Source of the DNA: an uncultured Oscillospiraceae bacterium
GTDB lineage: Bacteria > Bacillota > Clostridia > Oscillospirales > Oscillospiraceae
Assembly: GCA_934655875.1 (NCBI GenBank)
Contig: CAKUHB010000013.1
Coordinates: 1-61,474 of the forward strand
Length of the DNA stretch: 61,474 bases
Direction of reading: 5' to 3'
The notes below the pieces were generated by a model. It searched no databases. It was not told where the DNA came from and was given only the letters and a program-made list of their open reading frames with translations. Both the position numbers and the translations under genes were made by a program. Numbering within the stretch: position 1 is the first letter of the stretch; each line of letters starts with the position of its first letter. Below, piece by piece: positions 34,255 through 43,029 of the stretch.

Positions 34255-35098
34255 TAAGAGCGCATCGGCAAAGATCGGAAAAGTGATCGAGTATCTGCTG
34301 CTGGTTATTCTGGCGGTGCTGTTCCTTGCGCCGCTGCTGTGGGTCATTCTGACGTCCTTCAAGACCTTCAACGAGATCTTCACCGGCACCGTGAAGTGGT
34401 TCCCCACAACCTGGACGCTGGAAAACTATCAAATGGCCATCCAGGACTATCCGCTCTGGACGTGGACAAAGAACAGCGCGATCGTGACGCTTGCCGTCCT
34501 GCTGCTGTCGTCCGTGTTCTGCATCATGCCGGCCTACGGCCTTGCCGTAACGGATTTCAGGGGCAAGACTGCTCTCGTGTTCATCATGATGGCCAGTATT
34601 ATGATCCCCAAGGAGCTCAGCGCGATCTATTCCTATAAGATCATCTCCAAGCTCGGCCTGCTCGATACGTATGCCTCCATGATCCTGCCCCAGCTGGGCG
34701 AAGCGATCGGCGTGTTCCTGCTTTATAATTTCTTCTGTACCATTCCGAAGGAATTTCGCGAATCGTGCGAGCTGGACGGCGGCGGCCACATGACGGCGCT
34801 CTGGCGGATCTACCTGCCGATGGCCGGCCCTGTGATCTCCGTCATGATGATCCTGTCGTTCGTCTCCACGTGGAACAACTTCTTCTGGCCCTTGATCGTG
34901 ACCTTCACCAACAAATCCATGACGCTGCCGGTCGGCCTTGCGACGATCATGAACAGCGTGAGTGAAAACTCCGCCGCGCGGCAGTACGGCCTGCTCATGG
35001 CGATCTCGGTGCTCGTTTCGATCCCGGTTCTTGTTCTGTTCATCAGTCTGCAAAAGCAATTTGTTGAGTCTGTCGCGTCGAGCGGCATCAAGGGATGA
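34247..35098 (+). CDS. Sugar ABC permease, MalG/UgpE type
   Basis: 283 residues, six membrane segments, EAA loop FRESCELDGGGHMTALWRIYLPMAGP. The canonical EAA is here ESCELDGG, still within family variation. Partner of the preceding permease. Confidence 0.92.
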   Translation: MVDKSASAKIGKVIEYLLLVILAVLFLAPLLWVILTSFKTFNEIFTGTVKWFPTTWTLENYQMAIQDYPLWTWTKNSAIVTLAVLLLSSVFCIMPAYGLAVTDFRGKTALVFIMMASIMIPKELSAIYSYKIISKLGLLDTYASMILPQLGEAIGVFLLYNFFCTIPKEFRESCELDGGGHMTALWRIYLPMAGPVISVMMILSFVSTWNNFFWPLIVTFTNKSMTLPVGLATIMNSVSENSAARQYGLLMAISVLVSIPVLVLFISLQKQFVESVASSGIKG

Positions 35099-35166
35099 CC
35101 CGCGACCGGACAGCCCGGCGTTAAGCGAATTTATCTTGACAGTTTTATGAAAGAGAGGATATAATA

Positions 35167-36387
35167 ATGTCAAAAAGAGACGTTATTTTAAATTTTATCC
35201 AGGAAAATGACGGCGTTCTGCGCCTTCGTCCGGCATGGGTCGCGCATGACTTCCTTGCCGGCGGTCATCGTCTGAACCTCAAGGAGGAGGAGTATGACTG
35301 CGGCGAGCGCGGCGAGATCATGGAGCGCTGGTTCTGCTCGGAGACGCATGCGGTGAACCGCATCGATATCCCGACCGAGGGCATTTCCTTCCTGGAGATC
35401 CCGGGCGAGGATATCACGATCCCGGAAGCGCTCAAGGAATGCCGGATGGAGATTCTGGGCGAAGAATACGGCAAAACGCACGACTGCCTTGGCCGTCTTG
35501 TGAAGATCTACGACTTCAAGACCCGTCTGTTCCTGCATATCCACCAGAAGCAGGAGGATCTTGACAGCCAGGGTAAGGTCTCGAAGGACGAAGCGTATCA
35601 CTATCTGGACGCGCCCCTGGGCGATCATCCCGAGAGCTTCTTCGGCGTCCACCGCTATATCGTCGAGAAGGGCCTGCAATACAAGATCTATCTGCCGCTT
35701 CTGCAGGCGTGGAACTGCAAGGAGGAGGAGCTTCTGCGGTATTCCTTCGCCCTTCAGAACGTTCCCGGCGAGGGCTTCTATCTTGATTCCGGTATCCTCC
35801 ATGCGCCGGGCACCGCGCTGACCATGGAGATCCAGGAGCCGTCCGACGTCGGTGCGATCTATCAGCCCAATGTCAACGGATATCCGATCGGCAAGAACAT
35901 GCTCGGCAAGGACGTCGCGCCCGAAGCAGTCGAGAAATACGGCAGCGTCGAGATGGCCGCCCTCCATCAGATCGACTGGGAAGCCAGCGCGGATCCTGAT
36001 TTCTTTGAAAAGCGTCATCTGTATCCGAAGCCCTGCGAGCAGACCCGGCAGGGAACGGTCTGCGAAGAGTGGATCTATTACGGCACGCCGAAGTTCAGCG
36101 GCAAGCGCCTGATCCTGCATCCCGGCGAGAAGTTCTTCAGCAAGGAAGCAGGCGTCCACAATATCTTCGTCTGGCACGGCACGGGTCTGGTCAACGGGAA
36201 GCGTGTGACCGGCGCGAAGTGCGATCTGCACAGCTGCGAGGACGAGCTGCTTGTCGTCTGCAAAAAGGCGCAGGAAGGCTACTGGATCGAAAACGACGGC
36301 GACACGGATCTGTACCTCTATAAATATTTCGGTCGTGACATCTACACGGAGGCGGATACGCCCGCCATGGGTCACAGCGCCGATTAA
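35167..36387 (+). CDS. Cupin protein related to class I mannose-6-phosphate isomerase
   Basis: 406 residues. Cupin motifs appear as RLFLHIHQKQED (metal His residues) and FYLDSGILHAPGTALTMEI, in the spacing seen in type I phosphomannose isomerases. A second cupin-like region lies near 310-380 (LILHPGEKFFSKEAG; HNIFVWHGTG). It would interconvert an aldose and ketose, possibly phosphorylated. It sits 68 nt after the permease, before the LacI gene. Confidence 0.6.
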   Translation: MSKRDVILNFIQENDGVLRLRPAWVAHDFLAGGHRLNLKEEEYDCGERGEIMERWFCSETHAVNRIDIPTEGISFLEIPGEDITIPEALKECRMEILGEEYGKTHDCLGRLVKIYDFKTRLFLHIHQKQEDLDSQGKVSKDEAYHYLDAPLGDHPESFFGVHRYIVEKGLQYKIYLPLLQAWNCKEEELLRYSFALQNVPGEGFYLDSGILHAPGTALTMEIQEPSDVGAIYQPNVNGYPIGKNMLGKDVAPEAVEKYGSVEMAALHQIDWEASADPDFFEKRHLYPKPCEQTRQGTVCEEWIYYGTPKFSGKRLILHPGEKFFSKEAGVHNIFVWHGTGLVNGKRVTGAKCDLHSCEDELLVVCKKAQEGYWIENDGDTDLYLYKYFGRDIYTEADTPAMGHSAD

Positions 36388-36411
36388 AACAGGAAACGAA
36401 AGGTCATAAGT

Positions 36412-37434
36412 ATGGTCAATGTTACACTGAAGGACATCGCTCAAAAGCTGAATATCTCGGAAGCGACGGTATCACTGGCGCTCAATAACTACCCAAGCGT
36501 CAGCAAAAAAACGAAAGAGCGTGTCCTGCGGTGTGCAGAGGAAATGGATTATGTACCGAATCCCATTGCACGGGGGCTCGCGACAAGGCGCACCATGACG
36601 ATCGGACTCGTCTGCCCCGACTCCGAGAACCCGTGCTATGGGAAGATCATCAAGCGCATCACCTATTACTGCGAGCAGTGCGGTTATTCCGTCCTGCTCG
36701 GCGTTTCCGACGGCGATGTAAAGCGGGAAGCGTCCGTCATCCGGCAGTTTATCAGCTGCCATGTCGACGGCATCGTTATTCTCCCGCTGGATATCCTGAA
36801 TAATGACGCGCCGGTGTTCAATACGCTGCGGCAGCACGAGCTTCCGTGCGTGTTCACGTTTTCCTATTACACCGGCTTTGAGGATGACTGCGTCCTGACG
36901 GATTATGCAGCCGGCAGCTACGAGCTGACGAAGCGCATGCTGAAGGCCGGCCACCGCACGATCTGGTACTTTGTCACAAAGGAGCTGGAGCTGCCGGTCA
37001 CAAAGCTGCGTCTGGAAGGCTGGAAGCGTGCCTACGAGGAAATGGGGCTGGAATGGAAGCAGGAGTGGATCATTCCCTGCGACTATACCGACAGCGGCTT
37101 TGCCTACTATATCGCCGGCCGCGTTCTGAACGAACGTGTTGCGCCGGATGCCATCTGCACCCTGAACGACTATATGGCCAGCGGCGTCCGCAAGGCCATT
37201 CTTGACGCCGGCTTCCGCATTCCGGAGGATATCTCCCTCGCCGGCTATGACGACACGATGGATATTTTCTACATGGACATGCCCATGACCTCCGTCCGGC
37301 AGGATCTGGACAGCCTTGCAAAGGAGAGCGTGCGCCTGCTCATACAGAAGATCAATCACACGGACGACGAAAAGGATCCCGTCCAGCGCGTGATCCTGCC
37401 CGAGCTGGCCATCCGGAAGACGACGCGCCTGTAA
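36412..37434 (+). CDS. LacI-family transcriptional regulator
   Basis: 340 residues. The N-terminal LacI helix-turn-helix VTLKDIAQKLNISEATVSLALNN (residues 4-26) and hinge helix NPIARGLATRRT precede a periplasmic-binding-like sensor (IGLVCPDSENPCYGKII; DGIVILPLD; SLAGYDDTMD). It is the probable repressor acting at the AAACGCTTTAA-type operators at 31320, 31613, 44687 and 44826. GAAAGGTC upstream is a modest ribosome site. Confidence 0.92.
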   Translation: MVNVTLKDIAQKLNISEATVSLALNNYPSVSKKTKERVLRCAEEMDYVPNPIARGLATRRTMTIGLVCPDSENPCYGKIIKRITYYCEQCGYSVLLGVSDGDVKREASVIRQFISCHVDGIVILPLDILNNDAPVFNTLRQHELPCVFTFSYYTGFEDDCVLTDYAAGSYELTKRMLKAGHRTIWYFVTKELELPVTKLRLEGWKRAYEEMGLEWKQEWIIPCDYTDSGFAYYIAGRVLNERVAPDAICTLNDYMASGVRKAILDAGFRIPEDISLAGYDDTMDIFYMDMPMTSVRQDLDSLAKESVRLLIQKINHTDDEKDPVQRVILPELAIRKTTRL

Positions 37435-37440
37435 GACGAT

Positions 37441-38154
37441 ATGAGCTTTAAATTCTGGAAATTTCAATACCCGGAAGAGCCGGATCCGTCCCCGCGCGGG
37501 AGCAGGAAGCGGCTCCTTGGCAATCTTCTGCACCGGGCGCTGCCGCTGATGCTCTCCGGCCTTGCCGCGCTGCTCGCGGCTGTGCCGGGGATCCTTGCGT
37601 TTTTTCTGTTTCACGAGACGGTACCGCTTTTGTCCATGGCCGGCCTTGCACTGGCCGGAATGATGGCCGCGCCGCTCTATGCGGCAATGACGCATCTGAT
37701 CTTGCTGTGTCTGGCGGACGAGCCCGGCTATTTCGGCCCGCGCTACCGCGCCTTTCTGCGGCGCAGCTGGAAGCACTGCCTGCCTGCGGGTGCGCTGTTC
37801 GGCTTCCTTCTGGCTGTCATTTTGCTTGCGCTGCGGCTGTTCTCGTTCGCGGAGCAGTGGAAGCTCGTCTTTTTTACCGCCGCAGTCATTGATCTCGGCC
37901 TGTTCTTCGCTATCCTGACGGCAGCCGTTTCGATCGCCGCCGCGCCGGATCGGGAGGAGGACGATGACCGGGTGCAGCTCCGGCAGATCCTTGCCCGGCT
38001 CGCGCAGCGTCCGCAGAAAGCGGCCCTGAGCGCGATCGTCCAGGCGGTCTATTGGCTGCTCGTCTATCTGTTTTTCCCGTATTCCGGGTATCTGCTCCCG
38101 TTTTTCAGCGCATGGGTACCCGCTTTCCTCGGGCTCTGGCTGCTCAGAACGTAA
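37441..38154 (+). CDS. Integral membrane protein, YesL/DUF624-like layout
   Basis: 237 residues with about five to six hydrophobic segments and charged loops. It is 6 nt after the LacI gene, the frequent place of DUF624 (YesL) proteins in sugar operons. The sequence only weakly suggests that family; the function is unknown. Confidence 0.6.
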   Translation: MSFKFWKFQYPEEPDPSPRGSRKRLLGNLLHRALPLMLSGLAALLAAVPGILAFFLFHETVPLLSMAGLALAGMMAAPLYAAMTHLILLCLADEPGYFGPRYRAFLRRSWKHCLPAGALFGFLLAVILLALRLFSFAEQWKLVFFTAAVIDLGLFFAILTAAVSIAAAPDREEDDDRVQLRQILARLAQRPQKAALSAIVQAVYWLLVYLFFPYSGYLLPFFSAWVPAFLGLWLLRT

Positions 38155-38170
38155 AAAGAATAAAAACGAT

Positions 38171-38203
38171 CGCCCCTGTCATGCAAATGACAGGGGCGCT
38201 TTT
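38171..38203. terminator. Bidirectional terminator
   Basis: Perfect 12-bp stem CGCCCCTGTCAT-GCAA-ATGACAGGGGCG with CTTTTAT after it and an A-run before it, between convergent genes. Confidence 0.92.
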
Positions 38204-38211
38204 ATCGTTTC

Positions 38212-39042
38212 TCAGAAGCTCAGCTGGAGCTTTTTCTTCAGATACTCCGTCAGTGCAGCCTGTACGGTGCGCGGCAGCTGGGTGATATCCGGCGCGTCGT
38301 AGGACTTGATGGTCTGATAATACAGCCAGAAGAACTCGGTGCCGACGTTCAGCTTGTTGATGCCGCGCTGGAACGCGAGCAGGAGCTGATCATCCGGGAT
38401 GCCGGTGCCGCCGTGCAGCACCAGCGGCGTGCTGGTTGCCGCGTCGATCGCGGCCAGACGCTCCAGATCCAGATGCGGCGTCTGCTTGTAGAAGCCGTGC
38501 GCGCTGCCGATCGCAACGGCGACGCTGTCGCAGCCCGTGCGCTCGCAGAACTCTGCGGCGAACTCCGGCTGCGTGTACAGATCCAGATTGCTCTGATCCG
38601 TCACGGTCGCCGCGACGCCGACGTGGCCAAGCTCCGCTTCGACCGTCGCGCCCATCGCGTGCGCGACCTTTGTGATCTCGCGCGTGTTTTTGACGTTTTC
38701 CTCAAACGGCAGCATGGAGCCGTCGTACATGACAGAGGTAAAGCCCGCCTTTAACGCACGAACCATATAGTCAAAATCGGAGCAGTGATCCAGATGCATC
38801 GCCATGGGGACGGAAACGGCAGCCGCTTCGTCCGCGACCAGCTTCGCGAACAGCTCCGGCGTGATCCAGTTCTCGATCCTGTGGTGATCCGGGTGCAGCA
38901 TGCAGATGACCGGCTTCTGGACGGCCTCCGCCGCAACAGCAACGGAGTGGACCATGTTATAGTCCGCACAGTTGAAGGCAAGCGCAGCCGTATGCTTGCT
39001 GTCCGCCAGCTTCAGAATGTCAATCGCTTTGTAAAGTGCCAT
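38212..39042 (-). CDS. Class II (zinc) ketose-bisphosphate aldolase
   Basis: 276 residues. HLDHCSDF (D85 catalytic, H86 zinc), EAELGHVG, the second zinc histidine in AIGSAHGFY, and LHGGTGI with the late NVGTE phosphate loop. It cleaves a ketose 1-phosphate or bisphosphate to dihydroxyacetone phosphate (or an analogue) and an aldehyde. Last gene of the minus-strand operon, 2 nt after the DhaL gene, with AGGAGG inside the DhaL end. The substrate (fructose, tagatose or another ketose) cannot be set from sequence alone. Confidence 0.88.
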   Translation of the reverse strand: MALYKAIDILKLADSKHTAALAFNCADYNMVHSVAVAAEAVQKPVICMLHPDHHRIENWITPELFAKLVADEAAAVSVPMAMHLDHCSDFDYMVRALKAGFTSVMYDGSMLPFEENVKNTREITKVAHAMGATVEAELGHVGVAATVTDQSNLDLYTQPEFAAEFCERTGCDSVAVAIGSAHGFYKQTPHLDLERLAAIDAATSTPLVLHGGTGIPDDQLLLAFQRGINKLNVGTEFFWLYYQTIKSYDAPDITQLPRTVQAALTEYLKKKLQLSF

Positions 39043-39044
39043 AG

Positions 39045-39692
39045 TTAAACCTCCTGATTTGATTGTTCTGAAAGTCCTTCCCGCAGCCCTCGGAAGAAGA
39101 GCGCGGTGGAAACAGCGCCTGCGTCCGGATACCCAAGCGCCTGATCCCTGAAATTTTTCGACCGGCCGAACCGCGGCAGCATGTGCCGGGTCGCTTCGGC
39201 GCCTGTCTCGGCGCCTGTCTGCGCGGCCTGTAAAACGGCTTCGATGTCGCCGCCCTCTGCGGCCTGCATCGCGTCGACGGCGCCGAGCAGCGCGTCGAGC
39301 ATGGTCTTGTCGCCGCGCTTTGCGCCGCCGCGCCGGGAGATGGATTCTGCCGCGTCCGCGAATACGGCGGTAAGCGCCTGCGCGTCCAGCGCCGTTTTCT
39401 CTGCGCACGCGGCGCAGCCGCCGATGAGAAGCGAGCCGAAGATCACGCCGGACGCGCCGCCCATCGTTTTGACCAGCTCCAGACCGGAGCTGCGCAGAAG
39501 CGTCTGCATGTCGCAGAAGCTGTTCTGCCGCAGCATGGCGTCGAGCCGGGAGAAGCCGAGCTTCATGCCTGTCCCATGGTCGCCGTCGCCGATCACAGTG
39601 TCGATGGCCGTCAGCTCCGGCTCGTGGGATACGATCTGCGCGCATGCATGGCGAAGGCAGACCGCCATCTGAGATACGCTGATTTCCTTCAT
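39045..39692 (-). CDS. DhaL-type kinase subunit
   Basis: 215 residues, DhaL nucleotide-binding barrel. The three Mg-ADP aspartates are preserved (D31, D36, D38 in AIDTVIGDGDHGTGM), as are TMGGASGV and the GAKRGDKTMLD and GYPDAGAVS segments. In dihydroxyacetone kinases it donates phosphate to the ketone held by DhaK. No DhaM phosphotransferase subunit is present, so ATP is the expected donor. It is paired with an unusual DhaK-like gene. The start at 39692 fits the family. Confidence 0.85.
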   Translation of the reverse strand: MKEISVSQMAVCLRHACAQIVSHEPELTAIDTVIGDGDHGTGMKLGFSRLDAMLRQNSFCDMQTLLRSSGLELVKTMGGASGVIFGSLLIGGCAACAEKTALDAQALTAVFADAAESISRRGGAKRGDKTMLDALLGAVDAMQAAEGGDIEAVLQAAQTGAETGAEATRHMLPRFGRSKNFRDQALGYPDAGAVSTALFFRGLREGLSEQSNQEV

Positions 39693-39706
39693 TTCTGTAC
39701 CTTCCT

Positions 39707-40675
39707 TCAGAGCACGAAGCCGTCGCCGGAAACCGGCTGCTGCCACATGAGGATATGATCTGCCGGAACGCGCAGCAGGCTGAAATCCCAGCCGTAGCGA
39801 TCGGCAATGTTGGAATACGCGCCCACGCAGAGCCGGAACACCGGATAGCTGCGGCGCAGCCAGGTCTCTGCCGCGCCCGCCATGGCGTATCCATCCGGAT
39901 ATGCCGTCAGACGCAGCCGGTTGACGAGCAGCAGCAGCTGTTCGCCCGGCTCCGGCGCAAGATCCTCCAGCAGCTGCTGCATGGCCTGTGCGGCCAGCTC
40001 CTCGCGGCTGAGACCGGCGCGTGTAAACAGGCCCGGCTCGCCGGAAAATCCGGCGCCGAAATCCGCCGTGCCGGTGGTGCAGTCAAGATGTACGCTGAGC
40101 GTGTTGAGCCGCTCGTTTGTGCGCCGCAGCAGCGCCGCCGTTTCGTGCAGCCCCATGCCCATATTGCGGCAGACGGCTGCCAGCCGGATCAGCAGCGCGA
40201 TCCCGCAGCGGCCGTTCCGGCTGCTGCGCGCTTCGCCCACGGCGCTGGCAAGATCGTCCGTCGCCCGGACGGACTCGACCGGGATCTGATCCAGCTCCAG
40301 AAGCTCCTGCGCCAGATCATTGTTCAGATAATCGCCCGCAAAGTTGTTGTAGAGCAGCAAAATGCCGCGGTTCCCGCCCGCAAGATACGTTCCGGCTTCA
40401 TAGAGCGCGTAGGCGTTCGGCGCGGCAAACGCACCGCCCGCGACAACGGCGTCGGCCAGCGCGGAGCCGCAGTAGCCCGCGAACAGGGGGCCGTTCGCGG
40501 CGCCGCCACTGACGAGCACGGCAAACTGCGCGGGCGGAACGTTCTTCGCCAGCAAAATGCCGCTCGTGGTATCGGTTTTTAACGTATCCCAGTTTTCCGG
40601 CCGTGTACGGGCCATGGCGGCAAAGCAGTCCTTTGCGCAGTGCGTGGATGCAGACTCGCTGAAAAACCAGTTCAC
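39707..40675 (-). CDS. DhaK-like protein lacking both catalytic histidines
   Basis: 322 residues, a little short for DhaK. The fold is clear: AVLVSGGAANGPLFAGYCGSAL aligns with the GGGSGHEPxHxGYxG motif, GILLLYNNFAGDYLN with GVLLIIKNYTGDILN, and FGAGFSGEPG with FGVGIHGEPG. In true DhaK, His56 (GHEP) assists and His218 (IHGEPG) binds dihydroxyacetone covalently; here these are Asn61 and Ser211. The general-base region (ATDDLA) remains. The protein therefore probably holds another substrate non-covalently, or acts as a sensor like DhaQ. Confidence 0.75.
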   Translation of the reverse strand: MNWFFSESASTHCAKDCFAAMARTRPENWDTLKTDTTSGILLAKNVPPAQFAVLVSGGAANGPLFAGYCGSALADAVVAGGAFAAPNAYALYEAGTYLAGGNRGILLLYNNFAGDYLNNDLAQELLELDQIPVESVRATDDLASAVGEARSSRNGRCGIALLIRLAAVCRNMGMGLHETAALLRRTNERLNTLSVHLDCTTGTADFGAGFSGEPGLFTRAGLSREELAAQAMQQLLEDLAPEPGEQLLLLVNRLRLTAYPDGYAMAGAAETWLRRSYPVFRLCVGAYSNIADRYGWDFSLLRVPADHILMWQQPVSGDGFVL

Positions 40676-40692
40676 ACGGAACCTCCTTTCGA

Positions 40693-41379
40693 TCAGTCCT
40701 TTGCCTTCGGATACTCGGTGCAGAGCAGACGGTAGGGCGGCTCGTCCTCCTCAATGGTGGGGAAGCGTCCGAGCGGCTTCAAGAAGCGGTTGTCCGTGTT
40801 GTCGTCGTTGCACATGGACACCTCGCCGATCAGAACGGGACCCTTGCCGTTCTTGGGGATCACAAACTCGTGATAGTAGTACGGATACAGAGACAAACTC
40901 TCGCCCGGGCGCAGCACGATCGTCTCGCCCGCCTTGACAAAGTAGCGGCGGCCGTCGCGGCAGATCTCCACGTCCGTGTCGGCGAGCTGCTCGTCCTTAT
41001 CCGCGTTATAAAGCGTGAAATGAATGTCGTTTCCGCCGCGGTTGATGATGTCCTCCATCTTGTTCCAGTGGAAGTGCATCGGAGAGACCTGGCCCTCGTC
41101 ACACATGATGACCTTTTCGGCGTAGCATTTGGTGTATTTGGGGTTGTGGACGTTGCCGTTGCGGAGCGTGATGAGCGCCAGACCCAGCGTGTCGAAATCG
41201 CCCATGCCGTAGTCGGTCACATCCCAGCCGAGCATGTTGTCCCGGATCTCATCGTATTCCTTGCCCTTGTCGGCCCACTCCTCCGGGGTCCACGACAGAT
41301 AGGGAGGAACGGCAAAGCGGTACTGCTCCAGCAGCGCCTCGAACTTTTTGATGATCGCATTGATTTCAGACCGTTTCAT
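40693..41379 (-). CDS. D-lyxose ketol-isomerase family protein
   Basis: 228 residues, the usual length. Cupin metal site: H102, H104 and E109 in MHFHWNKMEDIINRGG, with the later histidine in YYYHEF. Family enzymes interconvert D-lyxose/D-xylulose and D-mannose/D-fructose. It lies between the DhaK-like and DUF4432 genes and would supply a ketose for the kinases in this operon. Confidence 0.85.
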   Translation of the reverse strand: MKRSEINAIIKKFEALLEQYRFAVPPYLSWTPEEWADKGKEYDEIRDNMLGWDVTDYGMGDFDTLGLALITLRNGNVHNPKYTKCYAEKVIMCDEGQVSPMHFHWNKMEDIINRGGNDIHFTLYNADKDEQLADTDVEICRDGRRYFVKAGETIVLRPGESLSLYPYYYHEFVIPKNGKGPVLIGEVSMCNDDNTDNRFLKPLGRFPTIEEDEPPYRLLCTEYPKAKD

Positions 41380-41401
41380 ACTGAAAAAACTCCTTTACCT
41401 T

Positions 41402-42445
41402 TTATTCTGACAGGGTATTGATCGCATCCGCTTCGGCTCCCTCCAGGATCCGAAAGCAAAGGTGATACGTGGTTTGCTGCTGCGCAGCGAGCATGGGGAG
41501 CGTCCCGGCCTGCTCGTGGAACCGGCGGCCATAGACGCAGACGTTTCCGGGCTCAAGACCCATCACATAATCGCCGCTGGCCGTGGATTTCCACTGGCCG
41601 AAATACGGAAATTCAGCCGTATTGAAGCAAAGCTGAAGCGCAAGACGGCGGTTTTGATTATAGATCGCGGCAGACGTATTCCCGTCCGGATCACCGCGGA
41701 GCGTATGCAGATAGACATATTCCGGCGCATTGTCCGTGGGCGGATCCATGACGCTCCACCGGCCAATATTTGCCGCGGAAACCTCGTCGCGCGGCTGAAC
41801 CTGATCAGTCGGCAGCAGGACGCGGCAGCTCTCGTCGAGGAACGGATAGCCCGCGTTGCAGTGGTACATCAGCATCAGCGGTTCATCGCGGAACGCTTCG
41901 TTGCGGATCTCATCGCAGATCTCGATCGACGCGGAGCCGTAGACGGTCGTGATGGTGCGGTGCAGCAGTAGATTTTCGCCGAACAGCTCCGCTTCGCGGA
42001 TATCGCCGCTGACGCGGATCACATACCGGCCATCCTCCCAGCGCGCGCTCACGCTCACATGCTCGGCGGGACTGGTACGCATTCTGCCGTGCATGGGGTA
42101 GCGACGCCCGGTCTCGCTGTCTTCATACGGCGCGCAGATATTCTCATATCCGCAGGTGAAGAACAGCCCGCCCATAATGCTGCGCTGCGCTTCCGCGCCG
42201 TTCGTGTCAAAGGGATTGCGGCCGTTCAGGCCGGGCTTGGACAAAAACGTCATCTGCTCGCCGCGCCAGGAAAGCTCGGAAATGTCCATGCACTTGTCGA
42301 GCATGATCACGAACCGCATCGGGCCGTTGCAGACCTCGACGGCGTGTAGGCCGCGCGCGCGGCCCTCGTCATAGCAGATCCGGCGTGCATAGGCCAGCTG
42401 TTGGATGCTGCCGGTATACCGGTAAAGATCAGAAGTTTCTTTCAT
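41402..42445 (-). CDS. DUF4432 / aldose-1-epimerase-like protein
   Basis: 347 residues. RGLHAVEVCNGPMRFVIMLDKCMDIS near the start, GLFFTCGYENICAP, PMHGRMRTSPAEHV, and MYHCNAGYPFLDE match the DUF4432 family of the galactose-mutarotase fold. It probably handles anomers or an epimerisation step of the pathway sugar; biochemical roles in this family are sparse. Confidence 0.8.
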   Translation of the reverse strand: MKETSDLYRYTGSIQQLAYARRICYDEGRARGLHAVEVCNGPMRFVIMLDKCMDISELSWRGEQMTFLSKPGLNGRNPFDTNGAEAQRSIMGGLFFTCGYENICAPYEDSETGRRYPMHGRMRTSPAEHVSVSARWEDGRYVIRVSGDIREAELFGENLLLHRTITTVYGSASIEICDEIRNEAFRDEPLMLMYHCNAGYPFLDESCRVLLPTDQVQPRDEVSAANIGRWSVMDPPTDNAPEYVYLHTLRGDPDGNTSAAIYNQNRRLALQLCFNTAEFPYFGQWKSTASGDYVMGLEPGNVCVYGRRFHEQAGTLPMLAAQQQTTYHLCFRILEGAEADAINTLSE

Positions 42446-42449
42446 GGCG

Positions 42450-43016
42450 TTACTCCAGATTTGCGTGGTATTTCCACAGCGACCGCATATCCAGCTGCTG
42501 CCGCTCGATCATCAGCTTTGCAACGCTGTCGCCCAGAAGCAGCAGCGACTGCTCAAAAAGCGAGGTCATGGGCTGCTGAGAATCGATCTCATCATCCAGA
42601 TAGTACTTTGTCCGAACCGGGATGCGAACCATGAAGGCACAGATCTCATGCAGCGGGCTGTTGGGGTTGGAGCCGATATGCACGACTTTTGCGCCGATCT
42701 GGTGCGCCTTCTGCGCGATCGCGGCGGGGAAGAGCGTCGTTCCGCTTCCGGAGCCGACGATCAGAAGGTCGTTCTGCGTGATGGCAGGCTCCGTGATCTC
42801 GCCGACAAGATGTGTCTTGATGCCGAGGTGCGCCCAGCGCTTGGCGATGGCCTCCAGCGCCAGCATGACACGGCCGACGCCGACAAAGAAGACCTGATCG
42901 GCCTGCTGCACGGCGTCAAGCAGCTGCTCAACGCTGGCAGGATCGACAGCGTCGAGCGCCGTCTTCAGCTCCGCAAGGATCATCTGTGTGGTCTGCGCGT
43001 AGGATTGTTCGTTCAT
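42450..43016 (-). CDS. SIS-domain 6-phospho-3-hexuloisomerase-like protein (copy 1)
   Basis: 188 residues. SIS fold with VFFVGVGRVMLALEAIAKRWAHLG, LLIVGSGSGTT and the C-terminal PMTSLFEQSLLLL...YHANLE signature of 6-phospho-3-hexuloisomerases. It isomerises a 3-keto hexose phosphate to fructose 6-phosphate or performs a similar shift. A paralogue is encoded at 48920-49477 next to a hexulose-phosphate synthase. ATG 43016 chosen for its AGGAG site. Confidence 0.75.
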   Translation of the reverse strand: MNEQSYAQTTQMILAELKTALDAVDPASVEQLLDAVQQADQVFFVGVGRVMLALEAIAKRWAHLGIKTHLVGEITEPAITQNDLLIVGSGSGTTLFPAAIAQKAHQIGAKVVHIGSNPNSPLHEICAFMVRIPVRTKYYLDDEIDSQQPMTSLFEQSLLLLGDSVAKLMIERQQLDMRSLWKYHANLE

Positions 43017-43029
43017 TGCAAGTTCTCCT

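Noticed and set aside
39707..40675. Annotation as an active dihydroxyacetone kinase subunit
   Set aside because: Both catalytic histidines are replaced, so the standard activity cannot be assumed.
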